Shown here in pieces: positions 34,410 to 45,507 of a DNA stretch of 64,000 nt. A model generated the notes under the pieces. The model was given only the letters and a program-made list of their open reading frames with translations. It was not told the origin of the DNA and made no database searches. Each line of letters starts with the position of its first letter. Within the stretch, counting starts at the first letter, position 1. Source of the DNA: Fallopia convolvulus (Eukaryota; Streptophyta; Magnoliopsida; Caryophyllales; Polygonaceae); the NCBI GenBank assembly GCA_964016875.1, contig OZ024723.1, positions 16,425,957 to 16,489,956 of the forward strand, given 5' to 3'. A program made the translations under genes and the position numbers.

Positions 34410-34815
34410 ATTTAGCGACCATATTTTAGCGACCACGAAATATGGTCGCTAAATAGCGACCATATGGTCGCCAATGGTCGCAAATCTGGACGTCAAAACG
34501 GGGAAAAAAATAAAATCAAATTCGCGACCACGTGGTCGCTAATATGGGCGACCACGTGGTCGCTAGGCCTTTATAGTCGCAACAAGTGCGCGGGCCAATC
34601 TCCTGCCAGCATGTAGCGACCATATGGTCGCTGAAATTAGCGACCATATGGTCGCAACTAGTACAACACATCTGAGCGACCATATGGTCGCAAACTTCAG
34701 CAACCATATGGTCGCGAACGTACTAGCGACCATATGGTCGCAACTTTAGCGACCGTATGGTCGCTGACTTGGTCAGATGTTTTGGCGCGGCACATCTATT
34801 TTGGCGGGTAATATC
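34410..34815. repeat. Left subterminal repeats of CACTA 1
   Basis: At least eight copies of the palindrome GCGACCATATGGTCGC and close variants, some joined to gcgaccacgtggtcgc. As in other CACTA elements, subterminal repeats of this kind are the expected binding sites of the element-coded DNA-binding protein. Further copies lie at 35226-35296. Confidence 0.85.
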
Positions 34816-35351
34816 CCGCGTTTTTGGCGACCACTTGGTCGCTAAAAACAGTAATTCGTAAAATTCCCGCCATTTCAACATATATTGCATTCTCATTCCG
34901 CTAAAAAAATGCATTCTCATTCCGCTTCAAGACAACTTCACTCTCATTCCGCTCTCTTCCAAAATATTCACAAAAGAGAGAAAAAATCAACCACAACTGT
35001 GAATTGATTCTAGGAAGAAATTCCGTCAAATTTTACCGACATCCTCACTAAAGGTATGTATTTAAATCTTATTCCCAATTTATCATTCCGTCATTATATT
35101 GTTTTAGGATAATATTGACAGTAGAAAGCTTTCGTTTATATATTTATAAGAGATTGTGTTACAGAATTTTACCGCAAATAGCAATTGGTTATGTCGTAAA
35201 TGTCTGTTCTACTGTTTTGAAGTTAGAGACCATATGGACGCTAATTAGCGTCCATATGGTCGCTAAATGCATATCAGTGACCATATGGTCGCTAAATTCA
35301 GTTTTGGATTAATTTAATTGTACTCTTATTTTGAAATGCAGGAAGGAAAAA

Positions 35352-38300
35352 ATGCGTGAGTGGATGTATGTGCGTAATATAGATGGTTTTTTGAACAACG
35401 AGTTTTTAGCTGGCGTAGAGCAATTTCTGGAATTCTGCAAATCTATGTCGTCCTATAATCCATCCGAATTAAGGTGTCTGTGTCGGAGGTGCAAGAATAA
35501 GAAAATGAAATCTGTGGATGATGTGCATTATCACCTTGTTAAGGAAGGTTTTGTTTCGAACTATTACCATTGGGTTTCGCACGAGGAGACAGATGAAAGG
35601 TTCGCTGCATTGTTGGCCGAGTCTAGACAGCATGAAGGCTGTAGCAGTTCCGATCCAGCACCACCATTAAATGGTGGGAATGATAATCGAATGGAACAAA
35701 TGGTGTATGATGGTTTTAATTATGGCCGAAGTGATTACACTGCTGAGGATCCCGTGCAGAATGCGGATATAAGGCATGAGCAAGGGGAGCAATATTATAA
35801 TGAAGCGCCCAATCCCGATGCACAGCGTATGTACGACATGTTGTCGGCCGCAAATAGGCCTTTTGTGGCCTGGATGTGATATGACGCAGTTGGAGGCTGC
35901 GACTGAGCTACTGAGCCTAAAGTCTAAGCTGAGGATGACGGAGCACGGATATGACATGATCTCGGATTTTTACGAACGCGTTTCTCACCCGGAGACGACA
36001 TTACGCGCCACGTTTTACGACACGAAAAAACTGGTTGAGGGTCTCGGTCTTCCTTACGAGATGATTGATTGTTGTCCAAACTCTTGCATGATATATTGGG
36101 GTGCAGATGCAGAATACGCGACATGCAAGATATGTGACTATCCTAGATGGAAGCAAGGCAAGACAAAGCTCATTCCCTATTCTCGTATGTTTTACTTGCC
36201 AATAACTCCACGGTTGCAGAGGTTGTACGCATCTGTGGTGACTGCCGAACACATGAGATGGCATGCAGAGCACGCACAAGATGGGGTGATGAGACATCCT
36301 TCAGATGCAGAGGCATGGAGGCACTTCAATGCTGTGTGGCTAGATTTTGCATCAAAAACACGAAATGTGAGACTAGGCTTGTGCACGGACGGTTTCAATC
36401 CGTTCGGGGCGTCTGGGCACCAGTACTCATGCTGGCCTGTGATTCTGACACCCTATAACCTTCCGCCGTCGATGTGTATGCGAGAAGAGGTTATGTTTTT
36501 GACGGTTATTGTACCTGGACCAAAGAGCCCGAAGTAGAAGTTGGATGTCTACTTGCAGCCGTTGGTAGCCGAGCTGAAGGATCTGTGGCTTAATGGGGTG
36601 TGCACATACGATTCTTGGAGGAAGCAGAATTTTGTGTTGCATGCAACTGTAATATGGACTATTAGTGATTTCCCCGCATATTCGATGTTGTCTGGTATGT
36701 TGTTAATTTTACATATGCTAATCAATTTGAAACTATTATATATAATAATAATGCATATATATGATTTGTGAAATTTAATTACTGTGTGATACAAAATATA
36801 TGTTTGTGCGTAGGCTGGAGCACTTCTGGGAAATACGCGTGTCCTTATTGCATGGAGGACACCGATGCATTTTATCTAACACATGGACACAAAATGTGCT
36901 GGTTCGATTGTCACAGGAGGTTTACAGAACATGATCATCGCTTCTGAAACAACAAGAATGATTTCAGGAAAGGTAGACGGGAGCGTCGTGGTCCCTCGGT
37001 ACTTTGTGATGGATACGAGATGTGGGAGCTGAGGAGCACAATGCCGCGGTCAGTAGAGGTTCGGGTTGGAAGAAGAAAAGCATTTTCTGGGACCTACCTT
37101 ACTGGCCTAGTCTGCTGGTAAGACATAATTTAGATGTCATGCACATTGAGTAAAATGTCTTTTATAATATTTTCTTCACCATTCTCGATGTTCCGGGGAA
37201 GTCGAAAGACAAGTGGTCGGCCAGAAAGGATATAAAGGAATTGTGCAAGCGTCCAGAGTTGGAACCTGATGAGGAGGACAACAGGTACCCAAAGGCTTGC
37301 TATGCACTAGATCGTCATGAAAAACAAGTGCTTCTAGATTGGTTGAGATCCGTAAAATTCCCGGATGGCTACGTCTCCAACTTGAGCCGATGCATTGACT
37401 TGCACAAGCTTAGGCTCTTTGGGAGGAAGAGCCATGATTGTCATGTGTTCATGCAAAGGTTGATGCCTGTTGCTTTTCGTCCATTTCTTGATGACAAAGT
37501 ATGGGAGCCCATAGCTCAGCTAAGTGCGTTCTTCAGAGACTTGACGTGTTACGAGCTGAAGCCTGAGGTGGTTATGCAATTGCATAAGGAAATACCAATA
37601 ATTTTGTGCAAGCTGGAGCGCATCTTTCCCCCTGCATTATTTGATTCAATGGAGCACTTGCCTATTCATCTGCCACGGGAAGCTTCACTTTGTGGCCCTG
37701 TCAATTATAGATGGATGTATCCAGAAGAAAGGTACGTACAGTTGTATGCAATTGTTCAGTTTTGGATTCATATAATTAACTTGTATAATAAATATTAATG
37801 GTTTTCAATGTATATCATGTAGGCTCTTAAAAAGGCTGAAGACCTCAATTGGCAACAAAGCCCATGTTGAGGGGTCAATTTGTAGTGCCTATCTCGTTAA
37901 GGAGACGTCCACATTCTGCTCGTATTATTTTAGCTCACATGTGGCGAGTACTCATATGGATCACGCCCACAACGTCAGTTGCACACTTCCAATTGGGGTT
38001 GATCCGGGCGATTTGTCTATTTTCACAACAACTGGTCGAACCTTGGGTAGCAGATCAACTGGTCGTTTCCTCACAGATGATGAATTCCATGTGATCCAAA
38101 CTTACATTCTCATGAACTGCGTCGAAGTGGAACCCTATATTGAGTACGTTTCTATAATCTCAACTAAAGTTGGTTCGATATATATAAAGTATGTACTTCA
38201 TTCAATTACTCTATCGTAGGTACTATTTGACAAACTTCGTGCGGTCGTCAAATCCAACAATAACCGATGCTCAAGAGCAAAACATTTTGGAAAGACACTT

Positions 38301-39139
38301 TTGCCTCTGGTTTTACTCCCATGTAAGGATTTCTTATATTAATTTCTATTTAGTTTCAAAATGTAAATTTTATGTTGAATCCGAAATTGTATATAAATGC
38401 TGATTTAAAATTGCAGGCCGACAGTCCGGAAGTTACAGATCCTAACATTGCAACACTTGCTCGTGGACCCTCTAAAAAAGTGAGGACATATCCTGGTTAC
38501 TTTGTCAATGGTTACCGATTCCACACGAGGGCACACGCATCAACCAGGGCCACTGACAGTAGTGGAGTTTGTGTTCTAGGACAAAGCTTCGACACCGACG
38601 AGGAGGACTTCTATGGTGTGCTAGATGAAATCATTGAGCTGCATTACCTATCTCCAACCGTAAAGCGTCCTATTGTCTTTAATTGTTCGTGGTTTGACAC
38701 TAGAAGTCGTGGAGGAACACGCATTCACCCTCACCTAATTCTTGTCGATGTTCATCAACATAAAATATTGAGAACAAAAGATCGTTACATATTAGCACAT
38801 CAAGGCACTCAAGTTTATTTCCTCGATTACCCAAAGGTGAGGCGTGCAGATGCTGAATGGAGAGCGGTCTGTAAAGTGAAGTCACGAGTGTGGCCCGATG
38901 AAGGTACGTGCGTAGACCCTCATGAGAGTGGGTCCATGGGCGTCGCCGTTGAGGAGGCATTTCAACATGATTCTTCCCTTCCACGAGTTATCGACGACAG
39001 TACACAAGATAATTATCCACTTCCGTTAAACGACCCAAACCGAGAGGATCATGTCGTTGAGGATCAAGAAGAGACGTCTACTGAAACGTTTGAGGGTGAG
39101 TTTGAGAGTGAGACAGATACAGATGAGGAAGACATGTAA
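35352..39139 (+). pseudogene. CACTA TNP2-type transposase gene, decayed
   Basis: Catalytic transposase (TnpD/TNP2 family). N-terminal transposase-associated domain: MREWMYVRNIDGFLNNEF, LRCLCRRCKNKK, HLVKEGFVSNYYHW (35352-35590). Transposase_21 domain: DMISDFYERVSHPETTLRAT, CCPNSCMIYWGADAEY, TCKICDYPRWKQGK, FNPFGASGHQYSCWPVIL (35900-36660), then YACPYCMEDTDAFYLTHGHK after an intron. DUF4218: YPKACYALDRHEKQVLLDWL, HDCHVFMQRLMPVAFRPFLD (37250-37735). DUF4216: NGYRFHTRAH, YGVLDEIIELHYL, FNCSWFDTRSRGG, VYFLDYPKV (38420-38860), acidic tail to 39139. Lesions: a frameshift at about 35,855, a TAG at 36535-36537, a TGA after HDHRF near 36945, and disturbed frame at 37,000-37,200. Introns are inferred near 36.70-36.81, 37.73-37.82, 38.14-38.22 and 38.32-38.42 kb. 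Confidence 0.88.
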
Positions 39140-39144
39140 TCAGA

Positions 39145-39372
39145 ATACTACTATTGTTTTAATTTGTCATTCACTTTTCTGATAACACTATTGTTTTAAT
39201 TTGTCAATCACTTTTCTGATAACACTATTGTTTTGCCATTCACTTTTCTGATAACACTATTGTTTTGCCATTCACTTTTCTAATAACACTATTGTTTTGC
39301 CATTCACTTTTCTGATAACACTATTGTTTTGCCATTCACTTTTCTGATAATACTATTGTTTTGCCATCCTTT
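39145..39372 (+). repeat. Minisatellite just after the transposase stop
   Basis: About seven tandem copies of a 31-37 bp unit containing gccattcacttttctgataa cactattgtttt (the first two units carry aatttgtc instead). It begins about 10 bases after the transposase stop codon, so it lies in its 3' UTR. Confidence 0.85.
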
Positions 39373-40550
39373 CCAACCATAAAAGGAGATAACCATCTCC
39401 AATGCTGAAATACCTTCCAAGTGAAAACTCCCCATCTTCACCTGAAGCTCATCCTCACCTCAAATCCGACCTAAAACTTCCTTCCTCAAATGGCTTAGAG
39501 CAGGAGAGCGTGTACCAGGCGAACGACCGCCTTAGCTCCTGCATTCATCAATTTCTCCATTGTGCGTGTGCGTGGGGATAGGGAGACAAGAACCGAATGG
39601 AGCGCCGCACCAAATCTCCAATTAAGAGTAGTCATCGATGATTGGACAATATCTCCCGGGGGAGCACCACCAGGTTTTAGCCGTTTTTTCTTGAACAGCG
39701 ACGACATCACTGATCGTATTGCAGCTAGGGAAACGGTTGCGCAGCTTCGCGTGATCCAAGGTGCTGAGATCCGAGCGGTTTATATTCCACATACAACATG
39801 AGAGTCCGTTAATTTTAGTTGTTTGTTTATGTTTCCCTTCACTTTGTGTTGTTTGATTTAGTTGTTTGTCACTTCGTTTAATGTACTTAGGTCGCAAGCT
39901 AGTGTTTGTAACTTGGTTTCGTTTGGAACCAATGAAGTTGTTTGTAACTTGGTTTCGTTTGGAATCAATGAAATTATTATCATTTACCATATATTCCGAT
40001 GTACTAAGATGGATTGTAGTTGGATGTGCCAAATATTGTTGGTAGATATAGCGACCATATGGTCGCTAATTTACAACATGATCGTGCACCTTTGCGCACG
40101 ATCGTGCGCCTTTGAACCAGAGAAAGGCGTCCCCCGTGCGTTTTGTGGTGCTTTTAGCGACCATATGGTCGCTATATCTAAAATTTTAGCTCGAAAGTTG
40201 GTTTTTTAGCGCGTAGTTTGATTTAATTTCGTCAATAGCGACCAAGTTGATTTTCCCCCAAAATTGATAGAGTTTGAATGAATTAGAACAAGTTGATTGT
40301 TGAGAAAAATTGATAGTGTTTGAATGAAATTGATAGAGTTTGAATGAATTAGAACAAGTTGATTGTTGAGAAAAATTGATAGAGTTTGAATGAATTTGAT
40401 AGAGTTTGAATGAAATTGATAGAGTTTGAATGAATTAGAACAAGTTGATTGTTGAGAAAAATTGATAGAAATTGAATGTTGATTGTTCATTTGTCAAAGT
40501 TTGAATGAAATTGAATGTTGTTGTGCAAATGTTGTCAAAAATGAATTTGT
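39373..40550. other. CACTA 1 internal spacer
   Basis: No recognised gene. A small frame at 39562-39801 (DDWTISPGGAPPGFSRFFLN) is not identified and could be captured host sequence. Palindromes GCGACCATATGGTCGC occur at about 40050 and 40160, with catgatcgtgcacc and its complement between. At 40240-40480 a degenerate repeat of gagtttgaatgaattagaac aagttgattgttgag precedes the second gene. Confidence 0.5.
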
Positions 40551-40581
40551 ATTGAATTATTTGTTTTTTAGTTGTGTTATT

Positions 40582-41812
40582 ATGGCCGGAGGATCACGCC
40601 GATGTGGACGAGGTCCTCGTCCGGACGAGCCGAACGATCACTCGTCCGATGAAACCCACACAGACACACCACATTTGTCCGAGGAGGCGGGCACACAAGC
40701 GGAGGAGTCTTGGGCCACTACATCCGCGTCCTCATCGGGATCGAGTCGAGGAGGGCTCGATCCCAAATGCATTTGGGATCTTTCTATTGTCGGCGGGTTG
40801 TACATACAATTTCTTCTTAGACAAAATTATTATTTAAAGTCTTTTCTTACTTTTAAATATGTTATAATATGTGTTTTCAAATCTCGCAGCTTGGAGCCGT
40901 CGGGAGTTGTGTCGCGGTGGTCGACAAGCATCATACAAAGTCAACCCGACGATAGGGCGTCGCAGTTCGACTTTGCCTCTGCCGCGTCGAAGCAATGTTG
41001 GTTTGATGCTTGGAAGGTAAATTTTATTTTTTTTGTATTTCTTTTTACAATTTCCGCGTTAATTAATTACTATTTTTAATTAATTGTTTGTTTTGTTTTA
41101 ATTAGACGCACTTTAGATGGGATGACTCCCAGCCGGGTATGGAGGTCGAGTCCGTCCGGTTGCTGTGGGAGAAGAGAGCGAAGAAGAGATACGATGACTT
41201 GATCGGGAAGCATCGAAATTCCGGGAAGAAGCCGAAATTCATCGAATCCGCCACTTGGGAGAAGTGGCAGACGACAGATTGGGCCACAGATGAGTTCAAA
41301 GCCAAGTGTGCCCGCCAGAAGGCAATCCGGAATGCCAATCCGGCGAACCACAGTAGTGGTTCGATGTCCCACCTCGACACCATGCGTCGCTTGGTAAGTA
41401 TTTTATCTTAATTTGATTAAAATTAAATTAAGTTAATTTTTTTTAATAATTCGTAACACCCTTAATGAATTTCGTAGGAGCAACACCTGCAACGCCCCAT
41501 CACGCCTCTCGAGCTTCTCATCGAGACGCACACGCAGGGCGCAGATCGACATTTTATAGACGAGCGGTCGTCCTTAATCGCTGTAAGTTTTGATTATTTT
41601 TCCTCATTTTCCTCAATTTGAAAAGGAGTTGGTGTTGTTGTTGTTGTTGTTGTTGTTTGATTTGATTGAGAAGTTGTTGTTGTTGTTGTTGTTGTTTGTT
41701 GTTTGTTGTTGTTGTTGATGTTGATGTTGTTGTTTGTTGTTGTTGATGTTGTTGTTTGTTGTTGTTGATGTTGATGTTGTTGTTTGTTGTTGTTGATGTT
41801 GATGTTGTTGTT

Positions 41813-41855
<43 letters not shown>

Positions 41856-42469
41856 TGTTGTTGATGTTGATGTTGATGTTGATGTTGTTGTTGTTTGTTG
41901 TTCATGTTGATGTTGTTGTTGTTTGATGTTGTTGTTGTTTGTTGTTTGTTGTTTGTTGTTGTTGCTTGTTGCCGCTAAATGGTGTTGTTGTTGTTGTTGA
42001 TTTGTTGTTGATGTTGTAAATGATTTAGTTGTTGTTTGTTGTTCTTGTTGTTGATTGATGTTGTTTTTGATTTGTTGTTGTTGTTGTTGTTTTATTTTAA
42101 TTATTTGCGTGATTAGGCTCGGACCCAGGAGATCCTCACCCAGAGGTCGGCGGAAACGGGCACCCCGCCGTCCTTTCAGGACCAGTGTGATGCCTTTCTT
42201 ACGGCCGCTGGGGGGTGGGCCCGGGAGGTGCCGTCTTCGGCCTTGGCAACGCCGCCCATGAGTTTTACGGCGACTGATTGATGGCGCTGCGTCGTCCACC
42301 TCCTCGTGTGGCGGAATTATCGCAGGAAAACATCAGCCTTAGGCAAGATGTGGATGAGCTCAAGAGTAAGTTCTCGATGTTCGAGGAGTGGATGCGCCGG
42401 TCCCAAGGGGGTGAGGGAACGTCCCGCCCATCCAGTCCCGACGGCTCCGGCTCCGGCGAAGCCGTATAG
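40582..42469 (+). CDS. CACTA second gene (Transposase_24/Ptta family), copy 1
   Basis: Likely the element's DNA-binding accessory protein (TNP1/TnpA role, by family). Exons: from 40582 (MAGGSRRCGRGPRPDEPNDH), 40890-41016 (LEPSGVVSRWSTSI, KQCWFDAWK), 41106-41393 (THFRWDDSQPGMEVESVRLL WEKRAKKRYDD, IESATWEKWQ), 41478-41582 (EQHLQRPITPLELLIETHTQ) and 42117-42281 (ARTQEILTQRSAETGTPPSF). The donor of the first exon, near 40,795, is not clear. The frame stops at TGA 42279-42281. A coiled-coil tail follows in another frame (42278-42469: VAELSQENISLRQDVDELKS), as if a small indel had separated them. The intron at 41.58-42.12 kb is mostly (TTG)n. Confidence 0.8.
41628..42095. repeat. (TTG)n-rich microsatellite in intron, copy 1
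   Basis: Compound TTG/GATGTT/TTTG repeat filling the intron between exons 4 and 5. The minus strand shows long Gln/Asn/Thr-rich frames that are only repeat translation. Confidence 0.9.
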
Positions 42470-42659
42470 ATTAGCGTAGTTTTATTATATTATTGTAAAT
42501 TATTTGAATTTATGTAAATTAATGAATTTATGTATGTAAATTATTGAAATTTATGGAAATTAATGAATTTCTAGTAATTAATGAATCATTAAATATTAAC
42601 TATTTATATTAATTAGTAATTATTTATAATATTTCGTAATTATTTTTTTTTAAATTAAA

Positions 42660-42933
42660 AAAAATTAGCGACCATATGGTCGCTAATTTACAACATGATC
42701 GTGCACCTTTGTGCACGATCGTGCGCCTTTGAACCAGAGAAAGGCGTCCCCCATGCGTTTTTTTGGTGCTTTTAGCGACCATATGGTCGCCAAATGACGC
42801 CAGCTTTTGGCCACATTAGCGACCATATGGTCGATGTGGTCGCCAGATTGGTCGCTGCATTGGTGGCGACCAACGACGACCATGGTCGCTAAATAGCGAC
42901 CATGGTCGCTAAATAGCGACCATATGGTCGCTG
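42660..42933. repeat. Palindromic subterminal-type repeats, copy 1
   Basis: Contains several GCGACCATATGGTCGC copies, gatcgtgcac/gtgcacgatc pairs and shorter gcgaccatggtcgc palindromes. The same block recurs at 45065-45322. It lies at the duplication junction. Confidence 0.85.
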
Positions 42934-42964
42934 ATTGAATTATTTGTTTTTTAGTTGTGTTATT

Positions 42965-44874
42965 ATGGCCGGAGGATCACGCCGATGTGGACGAGGTCCT
43001 CGTCCGGACGAGCCGAACGATCACTCGTCCGATGAAACCCACACAGACACACCACATTTGTCCGAGGAGGCGGGCACACAAGCGGAGGAGTCTTGGGCCA
43101 CTACATCCGCGTCCTCATCGGGATCGAGTCGAGGAGGGCTCGATCCCAAATGCATTTGGGATCTTTCTATTGTCGGCGGGTTGTACATACAATTTCTTCT
43201 TAGACAAAATTATTATTTAAAGTCTTTTCTTACTTTTAAATATGTTATAATATGTGTTTTCAAATCTCGCAGCTTGGAGCCGTCGGGAGTTGTGTCGCGG
43301 TGGTCGACAAGCATCATACAAAGTCAACCCGACGATAGGGCGTCGCAGTTCGACTTTGCCTCTGCCGCGTCGAAGCAATGTTGGTTTGATGCTTGGAAGG
43401 TAAATTTTATTTTTTTTGTATTTCTTTTTACAATTTCCGCGTTAATTAATTACTATTTTTAATTAATTGTTTATTTTGTTTTAATTAGACGCACTTTAGA
43501 TGGGATGACTCCCAGCCGGGTATGGAGGTCGAGTCCGTCCGGTTGCTGTGGGAGAAGAGAGCGAAGAAGAGATACGATGACTTGATCGGGAAGCATCGAA
43601 ATTCCGGGAAGAAGCCGAAATTCATCGAATCCGCCACTTGGGAGAAGTGGCAGACGACGGGTTGGGCCACAGATGAGTTCAAAGCCAAGTGTGCCCGCCA
43701 GAAGGCAATCCGGAATGCCAATCCGGCGAACCACAGTAGTGGTTCGATGTCCCACCTCGACACCATGCGTCGCTTGGTAAGTATTTTATCTTAATTTGAT
43801 TAAAATTAAATTAAGTTAATTTTTTTTAATAATTCGTAACACCCTTAATGAATTTCGTAGGAGCAACACCTGCAACGCCCCATCACGCCTCTCGAGCTTC
43901 TCATCGAGACGCACACGCAGGGCGCAGATCGGCATTTTATAGACGAGCGGTCGTCCTTAATCGCTGTAAGTTTTGATTATTTTTCCTCATTTTCCTCAAT
44001 TTGAAAAGGAGTTGGTGTTGTTGTTGTTGGTGTTGTTGTTTGATTTGATTGAGAAGTTGTTGTTGTTGTTGTTGTTGTTTGTTGTTTGTTGTTGTTGTTG
44101 ATGTTGATGTTGTTGTTTGTTGTTGTTGATGTTGTTGTTTGTTGTTGTTGATGTTGATGTTGTTGTTTGTTGTTGTTGATGTTGATGTTGTTGTTTGTTG
44201 TTGTTGTTGTTGTTGTTGATGTTGGTGTTGTTGTTGTTTGTTGTTGATGTTGATGTTGATGTTGATGTTGATGTTGATGTTGTTGTTGTTTGTTGTTCAT
44301 GTTGATGTTGTTGTTGTTTGATGTTGTTGTTGTTTGTTGTTTGTTGTTTGTTGTTGTTTGTTGTTGTTGCTTGTTGTCGCTAAATGGTGTTGTTGTTGTT
44401 GTTGATTTGTTGTTGATGTTGTAAATGATTTAGTTGTTGTTTGTTTTTCTTGTTGTTGATTGATGTTGTTTTTGATTTGTTGTTGTTGTTGTTGTTTTAT
44501 TTTAATTATTTGCGTGATTAGGCTCGGACCCAGGAGATCCTCACCCAGAGGTCGGCGGAAACGGGCACCCCGCCGTCCTTTCAGGACCAGTGTGATGCCT
44601 TTCTTACGGCCGCTGGGGGGTGGGCCCGGGAGGTGCCGTCTTCGGCCTTGGCAACGCCGCCCATGAGTTTTACGGCGACTGATTGATGGCGCTGCGTCGT
44701 CCACCTCCTCGTGTGGCGGAATTATCGCAGGAAAACATCAGCCTTAGGCAAGATGTGGATGAGCTCAAGAGTAAGTTCTCGATGTTCGAGGAGTGGATGC
44801 GCCGGTCCCAAGGGGGTGAGGGAACGTCCCGCCCATCCAGTCCCGACGGCTCCGGCTCCGGCGAAGCCGTATAG
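42965..44874 (+). CDS. CACTA second gene (Transposase_24/Ptta family), copy 2
   Basis: Same exon plan as copy 1, shifted by 2383-2405 bp: MAGGSRRCGRGPRPDEPNDH at 42965, LEPSGVV, THFRWDDSQPG, EQHLQRPIT and ARTQEILTQ. It shares the early TGA (44684-44686), with the coiled-coil tail in another frame (44683-44874). Because both copies carry this stop, either it predates the duplication or the gene is naturally arranged this way through an unseen splice. It has its own upstream ATTATG context but no separate promoter is visible. Confidence 0.8.
44010..44500. repeat. (TTG)n-rich microsatellite in intron, copy 2
   Basis: Counterpart of 41628-42095, about 22 bp longer overall, with more GATGTT units. 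The difference from copy 1 is what is expected of slippage since duplication. Confidence 0.9.
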
Positions 44875-45064
44875 ATTAGCGTAGTTTTATTATATTATTG
44901 TAAATTATTTGAATTTATGTAAATTAATGAATTTATGTATGTAAATTATTGAAATTTATGGAAATTAATGAATTTCTAGTAATTAATGAATCATTAAATA
45001 TTAACTATTTATATTAATTAGTAATTATTTATAATATTTCGTAATTATTTTTTTTTTAAATTAA

Positions 45065-45507
45065 AAAAAATTAGCGACCATATGGTCGCTAATTTACAAC
45101 ATGATCGTGCACCTTTGTGCACGATCGTGCGCCTTTAAACCAGAGAAAGGCGTCCCCCGTGCGTTTTTTTGGTGCTTTTAGCGACCATATGGTCGCCAAA
45201 TGACGCCAGCTTTTGGCCACATTAGCGACCATATGGTCGATGTGGTCGCCAGATTGGTCGCTGCATTGGTGGCGACCAACGGCGACCATGGTCGCTAAAT
45301 AGCGACCATATGGTCGCTGATTGTAGCGACCATATGGTCGCAATGGTCGCTAATTTTAGAGACCATATGGTCGCCAAGTGGTTAGCGACCGGCCTTTTAG
45401 CGACCATTTTTGGCGACCACAATATAGTCGCTAAATGCATTTAGCGACCATATTTTGTATTTAGCGACCATAAATATGATTGCTAAATTCGCTTTTTTTT
45501 TGTAGTG
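45065..45507. repeat. Right subterminal repeats of CACTA 1
   Basis: Many copies of GCGACCATATGGTCGC and shortened forms, passing into gcgaccataaatatgattgc and the terminal gctttttttttgtagtg. Shares the first 0.26 kb with 42660-42933. Confidence 0.88.

Larger units (their letters stand above)
40551..42933 (+). repeat. Tandem duplication, copy 1 (2.38 kb)
   Basis: Begins attgaattatttgtttttta and carries the complete second gene of the CACTA element plus 0.45 kb of palindromic repeats. Copy 2 starts immediately at 42934. The offset is 2383 bp at the gene start and 2405 bp at the gene end because the TTG repeat lengths differ. Confidence 0.93.
42934..45322 (+). repeat. Tandem duplication, copy 2 (2.39 kb)
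   Basis: Nearly identical to 40551-42933. I noted only a handful of substitutions (for example cagatt at 41275 versus gggttg-type at 43657) and length differences in TTG repeats. The divergence is low enough to indicate a recent duplication, or a possible assembly duplication. Confidence 0.93.

Noticed and set aside
41594..42299. Gln/Asn/Thr-rich frames on the minus strand (also at 43977-44704)
   Set aside because: Translation of TTG repeats in an intron of the gene on the other strand.
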